Notes: a model not told the origin generated them from the letters alone. A stretch of DNA of 64,000 nt from Pedobacter suwonensis (GCF_900111825.1 NZ_FOJM01000001.1:112228-176227); one strand, 5' to 3'; counted from the stretch's first letter, positions 1 to 9,504 are shown. Made by a program: numbers and translations.

Positions 1-21
1 ATTACAAAATAACGTCAATGG

Positions 22-90
22 TAGCTTGTCGAAGGACCATGTTTTAATTGCTCTAAAGGCGTTTCGACAGGCTCAACGTGACAAACGAAG
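22..90. repeat. REP-like intergenic inverted repeat
   Basis: TGTCGAA at 27-33 is inverted as TTCGACA at 63-69, and the right half continues as an aggctcaacgtgaca-type sequence. Short palindromes built on a ttcgaca core are common between Bacteroidota genes. No gene is seen in 1-139 besides this. The partner gene or element family cannot be judged from one copy. Confidence 0.4.
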
Positions 91-139
91 GTAAAATTAC
101 AAATCATGACACAGCTTCTTTTATTTAAGAAAGCTTTTC

Positions 140-757
140 CTACAAATCAAAAAGCAAACCTGCATTAAAACTCGATCGGTTTGTCCTGACCTGGTAACCT
201 TGATTTTGTTTAAAAAGATCGGTAAGGCCGGATTGTCCGTCAAGTTCCAGTAATACCTTTACTTTATTGGCTACAGGTAATTTTACACCGATACCCAGGT
301 CAATGCCAATATCTCTGTTATGGATAAAATTCTTTAAATCGGTATTGAATTTTGTTTCGTTCGCATTCAATAAAACCCCGAAATATGGCCCGAAGTTCAG
401 GTACCAATTTCTTTTTTTTCCAAAATGCCAGTTCGCCATTACAGGGACAGTCAAATAGTTAATCCGGTAATTTGTAATAAAGCTTTGCCCGTTATCCAAA
501 TTGGTGATGTAGCCATTGTCCCAACCTTTTTGATCATAACCAATCTTAGCTTTAATGCTCCACCTGTCTGAAAAGAAGTAGTCGCCAACAGCTGTAAGGT
601 TAAAGCCATTTCTGTAATCGCTGTTTGTTTGGCTACTGGTTGATACGGTAGCGAGGTTAAATCCGGCATGTAGTCCCAATTCCAGACTGTTTTTTTCTTG
701 TGCCGATACGGTTATGCCGAAGCCGGCAACTAATAAAAGCGTTAATAGTTTCTTCAT
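140..757 (-). CDS. Outer membrane beta-barrel protein (PorT-like)
   Basis: This 205-aa protein begins with a Sec signal peptide of about 19 residues ending in TVSAQ. The rest alternates polar and hydrophobic residues in short strands and ends with a C-terminal aromatic/hydrophobic strand (AGLLFDL), as in small outer membrane beta-barrels of the PorT/OmpW-like type in Bacteroidota. It should sit in the outer membrane after BAM-dependent insertion; no substrate can be inferred. The gene stands alone on the minus strand, followed by a REP-like repeat. The start is the ATG directly before the signal peptide. Confidence is high for the fold and low for any specific role. Confidence 0.8.
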   Translation of the reverse strand: MKKLLTLLLVAGFGITVSAQEKNSLELGLHAGFNLATVSTSSQTNSDYRNGFNLTAVGDYFFSDRWSIKAKIGYDQKGWDNGYITNLDNGQSFITNYRINYLTVPVMANWHFGKKRNWYLNFGPYFGVLLNANETKFNTDLKNFIHNRDIGIDLGIGVKLPVANKVKVLLELDGQSGLTDLFKQNQGYQVRTNRSSFNAGLLFDL

Positions 758-847
758 TGTTTGATCTGAGTTAAATTTTCATGAAGATAAAACTAAAAAA
801 CAAGTTATTGAAGAACGGACTGTATTCTGGAAAAAAAATGTTAGAAA

Positions 848-2065
848 TTAGAGGATGTATCCTATAAGAATGCCTGCTATTACAATAACCGGCGGACTTA
901 TTTTAGTTAAATTAAGCAATAGAAATGTAGCGAGCATAATACCCAGAAACAACCAGTTAAAGCCTATTGGGATCAATAACAGCACAAAAGCAGCAATAAT
1001 AAATCCAACACTAACTGCATTAATGCCCGAAAGGCTATGGCGGATCCTGGAAATCTTTTTCAGATCATCCCAAAAAGGCACAATGAATAACACGAGGATA
1101 AGGCCGGGTAAATTAATCCCGATCACGCCGATCAATCCACCTAAAATCTGCCCCCATAATCCATATCCGAAATTCTTCATGCTTAGCGCGCCCAGATAGC
1201 TCGTAAAAGAAAATGTCGGTCCAGGTAAGGCTTGCTGTAGCGCGAAACCTGATAAAAACCCGGATGAAGGCAGGTAATGTTTCATCTCTACAAACTCGGT
1301 AAACATTAGCGGAACCAGCACCTGCCCTCCTCCAAAAACCAATATTCCGTTACGGTAAAAGTTCTCCAGTAAACGGATGGGTAAACTGAAGGGAGACGTT
1401 CTGTTTATGATTGCGCCTACCAATGCAAACAAAAGTAAAGCACCAAGAAAGTAAACCAGTTTTCGGGGATTGATATTCGAAAAAAGTTTTACCCTTAACT
1501 CCGTTTCCTCTTTTGGTGTTTCAATAGCCGAAGAGATCATTCCTCCTATCAATATCGACAATGGAAAAACATAAGCATTTCTTAAAACCAATGTGGCAAT
1601 AACCGAGGCAATAGCTAAAAATATAGAAACCTCTGATGATAAAACTTTTTTGCCAAGTTTCCAGGCACCATAAGCAACAATACCGAGTGCTATGGGCTGA
1701 ATATATTCTAAAACATAACTAAACTTCTGTTTTTGATCAAGTAAAGCGTAACTGATGGCAGCTAAAGTCATTATCGTTGCGGTGGGTAATATCCAAATCA
1801 GGAAAGTGATAATGGCCAGCTTGAGCTTTCCAACCTTCCAGGCTATGCCAACCAAGGTTTGTGTAGATGCTGGTCCGGGAAGTACCTGTGCCAAGGCATT
1901 CAACTCTAAAAGTTCTTCCTCTGAAATAAACTTAGCACTCTGGACAAAATATTTTAGCAACAAGGCCAGATGCGCCTGTGCGCCACCAAAAGAAGTGAAG
2001 GTGAAAAAAATTACATTCCGGATAAACAGCAACTGTCTTTTAGCAGCGATGGGTTTGTTTTGCAT
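848..2065 (-). CDS. chrA: Chromate transporter (CHR family, long form)
   Basis: This 405-aa polytopic membrane protein has two homologous CHR halves, as in long-chain ChrA. The first half shows SFGGAQAH near residue 25 and a PGPAS motif near residue 64. The second repeats these as VFGGGQVLVPLMF (about 243-255) and ALPGPTFSF. About ten hydrophobic segments are visible. ChrA proteins export chromate from the cytoplasm, probably by chromate/sulfate antiport; substrate is inferred from the family only. It is monocistronic as far as seen: the next gene (a TPR protein) lies 90 bp away across AACTG-type microrepeats. No regulator gene (chrB-like) is adjacent. Confidence 0.9.
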   Translation of the reverse strand: MQNKPIAAKRQLLFIRNVIFFTFTSFGGAQAHLALLLKYFVQSAKFISEEELLELNALAQVLPGPASTQTLVGIAWKVGKLKLAIITFLIWILPTATIMTLAAISYALLDQKQKFSYVLEYIQPIALGIVAYGAWKLGKKVLSSEVSIFLAIASVIATLVLRNAYVFPLSILIGGMISSAIETPKEETELRVKLFSNINPRKLVYFLGALLLFALVGAIINRTSPFSLPIRLLENFYRNGILVFGGGQVLVPLMFTEFVEMKHYLPSSGFLSGFALQQALPGPTFSFTSYLGALSMKNFGYGLWGQILGGLIGVIGINLPGLILVLFIVPFWDDLKKISRIRHSLSGINAVSVGFIIAAFVLLLIPIGFNWLFLGIMLATFLLLNLTKISPPVIVIAGILIGYIL

Positions 2066-2079
2066 TAATTTAAACTGAT

Positions 2080-2150
2080 AACATTAACTGAATGCAGTCA
2101 ACTGACAAGTGTAAACTGAGAATTGTAAACTGACAACTGTAAACTGAAGA
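2080..2150. repeat. Degenerate AACTG microrepeats
   Basis: Between the chromate transporter start and the TPR gene stop there are at least five near-identical blocks of the form aaactga.aa(c/t)tgtaaactg with a spacing of about ten bases. The same kind of array sits at 23,895-23,946, also just downstream of a minus-strand stop codon. Function is unknown. Confidence 0.6.
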
Positions 2151-2155
2151 TCTGC

Positions 2156-2491
2156 CTAGTCATCCTCATAATCTAATCCCGCGGCTGTATTATACGCGCC
2201 CTGCAATTCTGAAAAGGCGTGCATATCTCTTTTATTTCGGGCTACCTGCATCCCCTTTTGGTAAATTTCGATTGCTTTCTCTTTTTGATCGTCTTTTTCC
2301 AATAACTTGCCTAAATGGTAATAGGTACCTACATAATCAGGATGTTTATCCGTTAACTGAAGGTAAAAAGAATACGCTTTTTCTTTATCATTTTGAGCAT
2401 TATACTCTGTGGCTAAGGCATATAGTATAAATGGATCGTTTGGATCGCTTTCTAAAAATTCCAATAACTTACTTAAACGGGTGGATGACAT
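2156..2491 (-). CDS. Small TPR-repeat protein
   Basis: This is a 111-aa soluble protein with no signal peptide. Two tetratricopeptide repeats are readable: DPFILYALATEYNAQNDKEKAYSFY (about 19-43) and PDYVGTYYHLGKLLEKDDQKEKAIEIYQKGM (about 51-81), with the usual small and aromatic residues at helix contacts. The C-terminus is acidic (GLDYEDD). TPR folds mediate protein-protein contacts; no partner can be named. It is divergent from etfB. Similar one- or two-TPR proteins are common singletons in Bacteroidota. Confidence 0.75.
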   Translation of the reverse strand: MSSTRLSKLLEFLESDPNDPFILYALATEYNAQNDKEKAYSFYLQLTDKHPDYVGTYYHLGKLLEKDDQKEKAIEIYQKGMQVARNKRDMHAFSELQGAYNTAAGLDYEDD

Positions 2492-2621
2492 TTTATTTCC
2501 TTGCTTTTTTAATTAAATTTGCAGAAAGACCTTATATAATAATCATATCGTATATGGACTGATCGATAGCTAAACAATTTTAGTTCGAGATCGTTCATAA
2601 CAATAAAACCACTATTAACAT

Positions 2622-3359
2622 ATGAAAATATTAGTTTGTATCAGTAACGTGCCAGACACAACGACAAAAATAACTTTTACTAATGATAATACCGAATTCA
2701 ATACCGCAGGAGTTCAATATATTGTTAATCCATACGATGAAATCGCTTTATCACGCGCAATTGAGTTAACTGAAGGTGGAAAAGGAACGGTAACCGTGAT
2801 CAATGTTGGCGAAGCAGCTAATGACCCAACCATCAGAAAAGCCCTTGCGATTGGTGCTGATGATGCGATTCGGGTAAATGCAGCGCCGAGAGATGCTTAT
2901 TTCGTGGCTAAACAAATTGCTGAATATGCAAAGGGCAAAGATTTTAATCTTATTTTAACGGGTCGCGAATCAATTGACTATAATGGTAATCAGGTTGCCG
3001 CTATGGTTGGCGAATTTTTGGATATTCCTTCGGTATCTATCATCAAAAAATTAGCTATTGATGGAGATACTGCAACAATTGAACGTGAAATTGAAGGTGG
3101 TAAAGAAGTTTTAACTGTTTCGGGCAAATTTATTGCCAGCTGTGCTGAAGGTGTGGCGGAACCTAAAATCCCGAATATGCGTGGTATTATGAGCGCCAGA
3201 ACCAAACCATTGAATGTGGTAGATGCAGTTGATGCTGAAGAAGTAACCAAAGTCATCAAATATGAAACCCCTGCTCCGCGTGGAACGGTAAAATTAATTC
3301 CTGCAGATCAAACAGAATCGTTAATTGATCTTTTACATAGCGAAGCTAAAGTAATTTAA
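2622..3359 (+). CDS. etfB: Electron transfer flavoprotein beta subunit
   Basis: This 245-aa protein matches ETF beta throughout. It has the N-terminal MKILVCISNVPDT strand, VNPYDEIALSRAIEL near residue 38, the GADDAIRV region and the ETF-beta signature zone around VAEPKIPNMRGIMSARTKPL. With EtfA it forms a heterodimer that carries FAD and AMP and passes electrons from acyl-CoA and related dehydrogenases to ETF:quinone oxidoreductase. It lies 106 bp upstream of etfA in the same direction, the usual order. The ATG start is well placed and no upstream in-frame alternative is convincing. Confidence 0.95.
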   Translation: MKILVCISNVPDTTTKITFTNDNTEFNTAGVQYIVNPYDEIALSRAIELTEGGKGTVTVINVGEAANDPTIRKALAIGADDAIRVNAAPRDAYFVAKQIAEYAKGKDFNLILTGRESIDYNGNQVAAMVGEFLDIPSVSIIKKLAIDGDTATIEREIEGGKEVLTVSGKFIASCAEGVAEPKIPNMRGIMSARTKPLNVVDAVDAEEVTKVIKYETPAPRGTVKLIPADQTESLIDLLHSEAKVI

Positions 3360-3465
3360 TTGGCCTTTTAAAATTTTCAGCTGCCAGTTGATAAAGAGAT
3401 AATAAATAGAATTAATTCATTGTAAAATTAAATTCCCAAATAAGGGAATTTCGGGATAAAAATAT

Positions 3466-4434
3466 ATGTCAGTATTAGTATATGTAGAACAAGCTGAGGG
3501 AAAATTTAAGAAGTCGGTTTTTGAAGCTGTATCTTATGCCAAAGCCATTGCCGATCAACAGTCAACCAATTTAACTGCTATTTCTATTGGCGATGTAGCC
3601 GACAGCGAATTGAAAGAATTAGGTAAATACGGTGCATCAAAAGTGCTAAATGTAAGTGCCGATCAGTTAAAAACGTTTGTAAATCAAGCTTATGCAAGTG
3701 TTATCGCTGCAGCTGCCGAAAAAGAAGGTGCAGATATTGTTGTGCTGTCTAATTCCTTTTCTGGTAAGGGGTTAGCACCGCGTATTGCAGTAAAACTTAA
3801 AGCAGGTTTAGCCGATGGAGCGGTAGATTTACCAAGTACAGATGGGAAGTTTGCAGTTAAGAAAACAGCTTTCTCTGGTAAAGCATTCGCCATTACCGAG
3901 TTAACATCAGCCAATAAAGTAATTGCTTTAAATCCTAATGCATTTGGTGTGAAAGAAAATGCTACCGATGCAGCGATAGAAACTTTTACTGCAGATGTGA
4001 AACAATCAGATTTAGGAACGGTTATAAAAGAGATTGTCAGGGCAACCGATAAAGTATCATTACCTGATGCAGAATTGGTCGTTTCAGCAGGCAGAGGTTT
4101 AAAAGGACCTGAAAACTGGGGAATGATCGAAGAATTAGCTGGTTTATTAGGCGCTGCTACTGCCTGCTCTAAACCAGTATCAGACGCAGATTGGAGACCG
4201 CATTCAGAACACGTTGGTCAAACTGGTATTGCAATTAGCCCTAACCTTTATATAGCAATTGGTATTTCCGGCGCTATCCAGCACCTGGCGGGTGTGAGTT
4301 CATCAAAAGTGATTGTTGTCATCAATAAAGATCCGGAAGCGCCTTTCTTTAAAGTAGCGGATTATGGTATTGTAGGCGATGCTTTTGAAGTTGTTCCAAA
4401 ATTAATTGAGGCATTAAAAGCACATAAAGGATAA
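3466..4434 (+). CDS. etfA: Electron transfer flavoprotein alpha subunit
   Basis: This 322-aa protein has the N-terminal ETF domain (1 to about 190) and the C-terminal FAD-binding domain. The latter holds the diagnostic run from VVSAGRGLKGPENW (about 206) through WRPHSEHVGQTG, YIAIGISGAIQHLAG and DPEAPFFKVADYGIVGD. It binds the redox-active FAD of the EtfAB dimer, which links fatty-acid and amino-acid dehydrogenases to the respiratory chain. It follows etfB directly. A perfect palindrome 10 bp after its stop separates it from the next gene. Confidence 0.95.
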   Translation: MSVLVYVEQAEGKFKKSVFEAVSYAKAIADQQSTNLTAISIGDVADSELKELGKYGASKVLNVSADQLKTFVNQAYASVIAAAAEKEGADIVVLSNSFSGKGLAPRIAVKLKAGLADGAVDLPSTDGKFAVKKTAFSGKAFAITELTSANKVIALNPNAFGVKENATDAAIETFTADVKQSDLGTVIKEIVRATDKVSLPDAELVVSAGRGLKGPENWGMIEELAGLLGAATACSKPVSDADWRPHSEHVGQTGIAISPNLYIAIGISGAIQHLAGVSSSKVIVVINKDPEAPFFKVADYGIVGDAFEVVPKLIEALKAHKG

Positions 4435-4443
4435 TATCTTATA

Positions 4444-4475
4444 GACCTTATCGGTTTTTAAAAACCGATAAGGTC
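4444..4475. repeat. Perfect 32-bp palindrome between etfA and the nuclease gene
   Basis: Positions 4444-4459 and 4460-4475 are exact reverse complements: gaccttatcggttttt is mirrored with no loop bases. It starts 10 bp after the etfA stop and ends 11 bp before the next start codon. As RNA it would form a 14-16 bp hairpin, so it may end etfBA transcription or attenuate the following gene. There is only a short T-rich tail on either side, so it is not a classic terminator. Confidence 0.75.
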
Positions 4476-4486
4476 TTATCACAAAT

Positions 4487-5101
4487 ATGAAAAAAGTTAA
4501 ATTAGATATTGTAGGTTTATCTTACAGCCAGACACAATCTGGTGCGTATGCCCTGGTTTTAGGAGAAGTAAACGGGCGGCGGCGCTTACCGATTATTATT
4601 GGCGCATTTGAGGCACAGGCGATAGCGATAGAAATTGAGAAAATGACTCCTAGCCGGCCATTAACGCACGATTTATTTAAATCAATGGCTGATACTTTTC
4701 ATATCGGTATCAAAGAAATTATCATATACAATTTGGTTGATGGTGTTTTTTATGCAAAGTTGATTTGTAGTGATGGTAAAAACACCCATGAGGTTGATGC
4801 GAGAACATCAGATGCTATTGCTTTGGCTGTTCGCTTCAATGCCATGATTTACACTTACGAATTTATCCTGGCTTCTGCAGGAATCGTAATCGAAGGAAAT
4901 GACTTTCTTTTCCTAGAAAATATGGATTCAATTGCAAAAGAACATGAAACCGAAAACTTGTCAGGCTCAACGCAGCAACCGGGCTTTGGTGATTTAACAT
5001 TAGACGAACTTCAGCAAAAATTACAGGAAGCCATTGCTGAAGAAGCATACGAAAGAGCCGCAAGATTAAGAGATGAATTGAATAAACGCAGTAAATCCTG
5101 A
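4487..5101 (+). CDS. Bifunctional nuclease family protein (DUF151) with UVR motif
   Basis: This 204-aa protein has a DUF151/bifunctional nuclease domain at residues 1 to about 135, with LPIIIGAFEAQAIAIE, RPLTHDLFKSM and ARTSDAIALAVRF as recognisable blocks. A second part at about 165-200 (LQQKLQEAIAEEAYERAARLRDELN) is a UvrB/UvrC coiled-coil motif. DUF151 members include plant proteins with RNase and DNase activity and mycobacterial proteins; the physiological role in bacteria is unclear. The fused UVR helix suggests contact with UvrC-like or other UVR-binding partners. It follows etfA by 52 bp, with the palindrome between. Confidence 0.85.
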   Translation: MKKVKLDIVGLSYSQTQSGAYALVLGEVNGRRRLPIIIGAFEAQAIAIEIEKMTPSRPLTHDLFKSMADTFHIGIKEIIIYNLVDGVFYAKLICSDGKNTHEVDARTSDAIALAVRFNAMIYTYEFILASAGIVIEGNDFLFLENMDSIAKEHETENLSGSTQQPGFGDLTLDELQQKLQEAIAEEAYERAARLRDELNKRSKS

Positions 5102-5287
5102 TAACAGCGTGCTTAAAATGTTCATCCTTTCAAAAGCTCTTGAATTTTTTTCTCAAATCCCATTTGTAAAAGCTAAATTCTAAAATGATCCGAATTAATT
5201 AAAATAATTTGGGTTCATTTTGGATTATCATTCAAAATAATTCTATATTCAGCTTTTACTTTCAATCATTCAAACTAAAGTATTATT

Positions 5288-6667
5288 ATGAATGTTAAGT
5301 TTCGCTTAACTATAATGAGTTTCATGCAATTCTTTGTATGGGCTGCCTGGTTAATTACAATTGCAAATTATTGGTTTGGGACCAAACAATGGGATGGTGC
5401 AGATTTTGGAATCATTTTCTCCACCATGGGTATTGCATCGCTGTTTATGCCTACCATTACCGGTATTTTAGCCGATAAGTGGATCAATGCAGAAAAACTT
5501 TATGCTATCTTGCATCTTCTATACGCCGCAACCATGTTTTACCTTCCGCAGGTAGATAATCCCCATACTTTTTTCTGGGTAATACTGGTAGCCATGTGTT
5601 TTTATATGCCAACCATAGCGCTGAGTAACTCCATCAGTTACACCACTTTAAAAAACGGCAATTTCGATGTGATCAAAGACTTTCCGCCAATCAGGGTTTG
5701 GGGTACCATTGGTTTTATTGCCGCCATGTGGATAACCAATTTAACAGGTAACAAAGCCAGCGCCAACCAATTTTATATTGCAGGTATAAGTGCTTTATTG
5801 TTGGGTATATATTCTTTTACGCTACCCGCTTGTAAGCCTTTAAACTTAATCAGCGATAAGAAAACATTTGCACAAAAACTTGGACTGGAATCCTTTAAGC
5901 TCTTTGCCGATTACAAGATGGCCTTGTTTTTTATCTTTTCGATGTTTTTGGGGGCAGCCTTACAGTTAACCAATGCTTATGGTGATGTTTTTCTGGATGA
6001 ATTTAAATTATTTCCTGTTTTTGCAGAGTCATTCGTAATTAAATATTCTACCATTATTTTATCGATTTCGCAAGTGTCAGAAACGCTTTTTATCCTGGCT
6101 ATCCCCTTCTTTTTGAAAAGATTTGGAATTAAATGGGTTATTGCCATTGCCATGTTTGCCTGGGTGCTGCGTTTTGGGTTATTTGCCTATGGCGATCCAT
6201 CAACCAATCTATGGATGATCATCATTTCATGTATTGTGTATGGAATGGCATTTGATTTCTTTAACATTTCAGGGTCGTTGTTTGTCGAAACATCAACCGC
6301 GCCTAAAATCCGCTCTTCTGCGCAGGGATTGTTTATGATGATGACCAATGGTTTTGGTGCCGTTTTTGGCAGTTTGGTTTCGGGCTGGATGATTAGCCGT
6401 TTCTTTACAACATATTACCATACCATCGGATCGCTATCCAAATATGTTAAAAGCGAAGAAGACAACGTGCATCTGCTTAAATTTCTTAAAAATAAAGGGA
6501 TTGATGTACTGCCAAATGGCGAACTGAGCCGGGCGCTGGATGTAAAAGACTGGCATAACATCTGGTTAACCTTTACCATTTACGTACTCATAATTGCCAT
6601 TATCTTTGTTATCACTTTCAAACACAAGCATACCCGAGCCGAACTCGAAGTCATTAACCATTTATAA
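5288..6667 (+). CDS. Nucleoside permease-like MFS transporter (NupG type)
   Basis: This 459-aa integral membrane protein has about twelve hydrophobic segments. The start (RLTIMSFMQFFVWAAWLITIANYW) and the loop GIIFSTMGIASLFMPTITGILADKW match the nucleoside:H+ symporter family of the major facilitator superfamily. Further family-like blocks are FPPIRVWGTIGFIAAMW and RSSAQGLFMMMTNGFGAVFGSLVSGW. It probably imports nucleosides by proton symport across the inner membrane; substrate is inferred from the family. It is 17 bp upstream of the DUF3667 gene and probably co-transcribed with it, though no functional link is known. Confidence 0.85.
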   Translation: MNVKFRLTIMSFMQFFVWAAWLITIANYWFGTKQWDGADFGIIFSTMGIASLFMPTITGILADKWINAEKLYAILHLLYAATMFYLPQVDNPHTFFWVILVAMCFYMPTIALSNSISYTTLKNGNFDVIKDFPPIRVWGTIGFIAAMWITNLTGNKASANQFYIAGISALLLGIYSFTLPACKPLNLISDKKTFAQKLGLESFKLFADYKMALFFIFSMFLGAALQLTNAYGDVFLDEFKLFPVFAESFVIKYSTIILSISQVSETLFILAIPFFLKRFGIKWVIAIAMFAWVLRFGLFAYGDPSTNLWMIIISCIVYGMAFDFFNISGSLFVETSTAPKIRSSAQGLFMMMTNGFGAVFGSLVSGWMISRFFTTYYHTIGSLSKYVKSEEDNVHLLKFLKNKGIDVLPNGELSRALDVKDWHNIWLTFTIYVLIIAIIFVITFKHKHTRAELEVINHL

Positions 6668-6684
6668 TTTGCGATTAGCCTCTT

Positions 6685-7806
6685 ATGTCAGCTGGTAAAT
6701 ATAGAAAAGAACACAATTGCTTAAACTGCGGTGCTCATGTTGAGAAACATTATTGTAGCGATTGTGGTCAACCGAATTTAGAATTAAAGGAAAGTTTCTG
6801 GACTTTTATAAGTCATAGTATTGCCCATTATTTTCATTTCGACAATAAGTTTTTTCAAACGCTGGTCCCTCTCCTAACCAAACCAGGTAAAGTTACACTC
6901 GATTATCTGGCTGGTAAAAGAGCCCGGTATATCAATCCGGTAAGCATGTACATTTTTGTTTCCATTATCTATTTTTTGGTGGTATACTCTCCAAAACATG
7001 TAGAAAAGGATCCTGATCATGGCCATATCGACATTGAAGAAAAAAAAGGTGCGGATGTTTCCGATAGTGTGAATAAAGCATTAAAGCTTACAGGTTTATC
7101 TAAAGAAATTGCCAATAAAGCAACAAAATCAATTAATGAAGCAATCAGGAGAAAAGAATTTATAAAACTTGGCTTTGCTGATCAAGAGAAGGAATTAAAA
7201 AGACTTAACGCAGAAAATGCCAAACTGAAATCCGATTCTCTCAGCGATATTATCGATGAGTACAACGATATTCATATCGAACGAAACGATAGCACCTATG
7301 TGGCTTATCTGTCAAGACAAAAAAAACTGCCTGTTTCAAAACAGGATAGCTGGTATGATAGATTGATTAAAAAAAGAGCAATCACCCTTGGAGAAAAATC
7401 AGAAGTCATTCAGGAGACCCTTGAACATAACCGGCCGAAACAATATTTTTTATTGATGCCATTGCTGGCCTGGTTTATTATGCTCAATTTCAGGAAAAAT
7501 CATATCTATTATCTTGATCACCTGATTTTCACCATCCATGGTATGATGGTTTATTTTATCGTTTCGATAATCACCCAGCCTGTAATGAAGCATGTTTTCG
7601 GTGAAGATTCCTTCATAAGTAAAATTATAGCGGTGTGTGTGACGATATTTTTATTCTGGTACATGTTTAAGGCGCTTACTATTTTTTATCAACGCAAAAC
7701 GTGGAGTACCATTTTTAAAATATTCTGGATCTTGATTTTGTATTCAGTGGCATTTAAGCTAACTGAAATGGTGATGATCAATTTAATTTATTATGTAGCG
7801 ACTTAG
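6685..7806 (+). CDS. DUF3667 membrane protein with zinc ribbon
   Basis: This 373-aa protein starts with a short zinc ribbon, CLNCGAHVEKHYCSDCGQ, at about residues 11-28. The DUF3667 signature follows: FQTLVPLLTKPGKVTLDYLAGKRARYINPVSMYIFVSIIYF (about 57-98). A charged, partly coiled central region (about 110-260) separates this first membrane segment from three or four C-terminal transmembrane helices. The function of DUF3667 is unknown. It is abundant in Bacteroidota and usually lies alone or beside transporters, as here. Confidence 0.85.
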   Translation: MSAGKYRKEHNCLNCGAHVEKHYCSDCGQPNLELKESFWTFISHSIAHYFHFDNKFFQTLVPLLTKPGKVTLDYLAGKRARYINPVSMYIFVSIIYFLVVYSPKHVEKDPDHGHIDIEEKKGADVSDSVNKALKLTGLSKEIANKATKSINEAIRRKEFIKLGFADQEKELKRLNAENAKLKSDSLSDIIDEYNDIHIERNDSTYVAYLSRQKKLPVSKQDSWYDRLIKKRAITLGEKSEVIQETLEHNRPKQYFLLMPLLAWFIMLNFRKNHIYYLDHLIFTIHGMMVYFIVSIITQPVMKHVFGEDSFISKIIAVCVTIFLFWYMFKALTIFYQRKTWSTIFKIFWILILYSVAFKLTEMVMINLIYYVAT

Positions 7807-8160
7807 TTTAGCGAGATCCCGATTGGAATGCAGTGAAATGGAGAGCTCTACTTATAGCAGATTTTTCGGCTACCTTGCACTCTGCTCAAGACGAATCTGA
7901 TCACGCAAAATCGTGTTTCTGAACTTGTTTTACGAGTAGAAATGATATTTTCAATGGCCTTGTGTCTGTTTTATGGTCAGCATCTTATTGTTGAACCACC
8001 TTTCTATAAAGACCCTGAAACAAGTTCAGGGTGACGACCGTTTCCTGTAAGTTGGCAACAAACCTAAATTATAGCAAATTATTAATTGAATTCAGGTTTT
8101 TATCACTTAAACATTGTTTAAAGATCTCTCGACTGCATTGCACTTCGCTCGAGATAACGC
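7807..8160. repeat. Intergenic stretch with REP-like palindromes
   Basis: No gene is seen in these 354 bases. Two palindromes are clear: ACCCTGAA (8012-8019) with TTCAGGGT (8025-8032), and TCTCGA (8127-8132) with TCGAGA (8149-8154). Both sit in text of the kind repeated between many Bacteroidota genes. The stretch separates the DUF3667 gene from the convergent citrate synthase gene. Confidence 0.5.
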
Positions 8161-8170
8161 ATAAAACCAA

Positions 8171-8199
8171 AAAAACCACCCGGATTCGGGTGGTTTTTT
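8171..8199. terminator. Bidirectional intrinsic terminator of citrate synthase
   Basis: CCACCCG (8176-8182) pairs with CGGGTGG (8187-8193) over a GATT loop. The stem is flanked by an A-run (8170-8175) and a T-run (8194-8199), so it can act on both strands. It lies about 15 bp beyond the citrate synthase stop. Confidence 0.9.
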
Positions 8200-8214
8200 A
8201 TCTTTTTTTTGAAA

Positions 8215-9504
8215 TTATTTTCTGTCTTTAATCTCAACAAATTCCCTGTCGGTTTCGCCAACGTAAACCTGACGTGGACGACCAATCGGTTCTTTGTTTT
8301 CGTGCATTTCCTTCCACTGTGCAATCCATCCTGGTAAACGGCCTAAAGCAAATAACACCGTGAACATTTCGGATGGGAAACCCAATGCGCGGTATATAAT
8401 ACCTGAATAAAAATCCACATTCGGATATAATTTACGGTCAATGAAGTATTGATCCGTTAAAGCTGCCTCTTCTAATTTTTTAGCAATTTCTAAAATCGGA
8501 TCATCAATACCTAAGTTCTCTAAAATATCATCACAAGCTTTTTTAATGATTTTAGCTCTTGGATCGAAGTTTTTGTACACTCTGTGTCCAAAGCCCATCA
8601 TGCGGAACGGATCGTTTTTGTCTTTAGCTTTTGCAATCCATTTTTCTGTATCACCACCGTCAGCTTTGATCAATTCAAGCATATCAATTACAGCCTGGTT
8701 AGCACCGCCATGCAATGGTCCCCACAGCGCGGCAATACCAGCAGCAACTGAAGCATATAAATTACAGTCTGAAGAGCCTACAATACGAACGGTTGACGCA
8801 GAACAGTTTTGCTCGTGATCGGCATGCAGAATCAGCAATTTATTCAAGGCATTTACCACGATAGGATTCACATCATAATCTTCTGTACGTTGGCCAAACG
8901 TCATCCAAAGGAAGTTGGTTACATAATCATATTTATTTTTTGGATAAATAAGCGGGTGACCTAATGACTTTTTGTAAACGAATGAAACAATGGTTGGAAA
9001 TTTAGCCAGGAGCTTAATAATGGTTAAATTCTGCTCTTCTGCAGTTTGATTTGGCTTTAAGCATTCCGGATAGAACGTAGACAACGAGAAGATCAGTGAG
9101 CCGAGTTGCCCCATAGGATGAGATCTTGACGGATAACCATCAAAAAATTTCTTCATATCCTCGTGGATGAGCGTATGTTTGCTGATTTCGGCCTGTAATT
9201 CTTCTAATTGAGTGTGTGTAGGAAGATCGCCATAAATAATCAGATAAATCACTTCCAAAAAACTCGATTTTGCTGCAAGTTCTTCAATAGCGTATCCCCT
9301 ATATTTTAAAATGCCTTTTTCACCATCTAAAAAAGTGATTTTACTTTTTGTAGAACCAGTATTTTTAAAACCAGTATCTAAAGTTACGAAGCCTGTTGAA
9401 TCTCTTAATTTCGAAATATCTATGGCCTTTTCATCTTCTGTTCCTGTTATTACTGGCAATTCTACTGTCTTACCATCAACTTTTATCTCTGCAATATCTG
9501 ACAT
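8215..9504 (-). CDS. gltA: Citrate synthase
   Basis: This 429-aa protein condenses oxaloacetate and acetyl-CoA into citrate at the entry of the TCA cycle. The catalytic residues are visible: the first His in GPLHGGANQAV, the second in MGFGHRVYKNFDPRA and the Asp in NVDFYSGIIYRALGFP. The length and the N-terminal extension fit the hexameric type II enzymes of Gram-negative bacteria. It is monocistronic on the minus strand with a strong terminator at 8171-8199. The ATG at 9504 fits the family start. Confidence 0.96.
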   Translation of the reverse strand: MSDIAEIKVDGKTVELPVITGTEDEKAIDISKLRDSTGFVTLDTGFKNTGSTKSKITFLDGEKGILKYRGYAIEELAAKSSFLEVIYLIIYGDLPTHTQLEELQAEISKHTLIHEDMKKFFDGYPSRSHPMGQLGSLIFSLSTFYPECLKPNQTAEEQNLTIIKLLAKFPTIVSFVYKKSLGHPLIYPKNKYDYVTNFLWMTFGQRTEDYDVNPIVVNALNKLLILHADHEQNCSASTVRIVGSSDCNLYASVAAGIAALWGPLHGGANQAVIDMLELIKADGGDTEKWIAKAKDKNDPFRMMGFGHRVYKNFDPRAKIIKKACDDILENLGIDDPILEIAKKLEEAALTDQYFIDRKLYPNVDFYSGIIYRALGFPSEMFTVLFALGRLPGWIAQWKEMHENKEPIGRPRQVYVGETDREFVEIKDRK

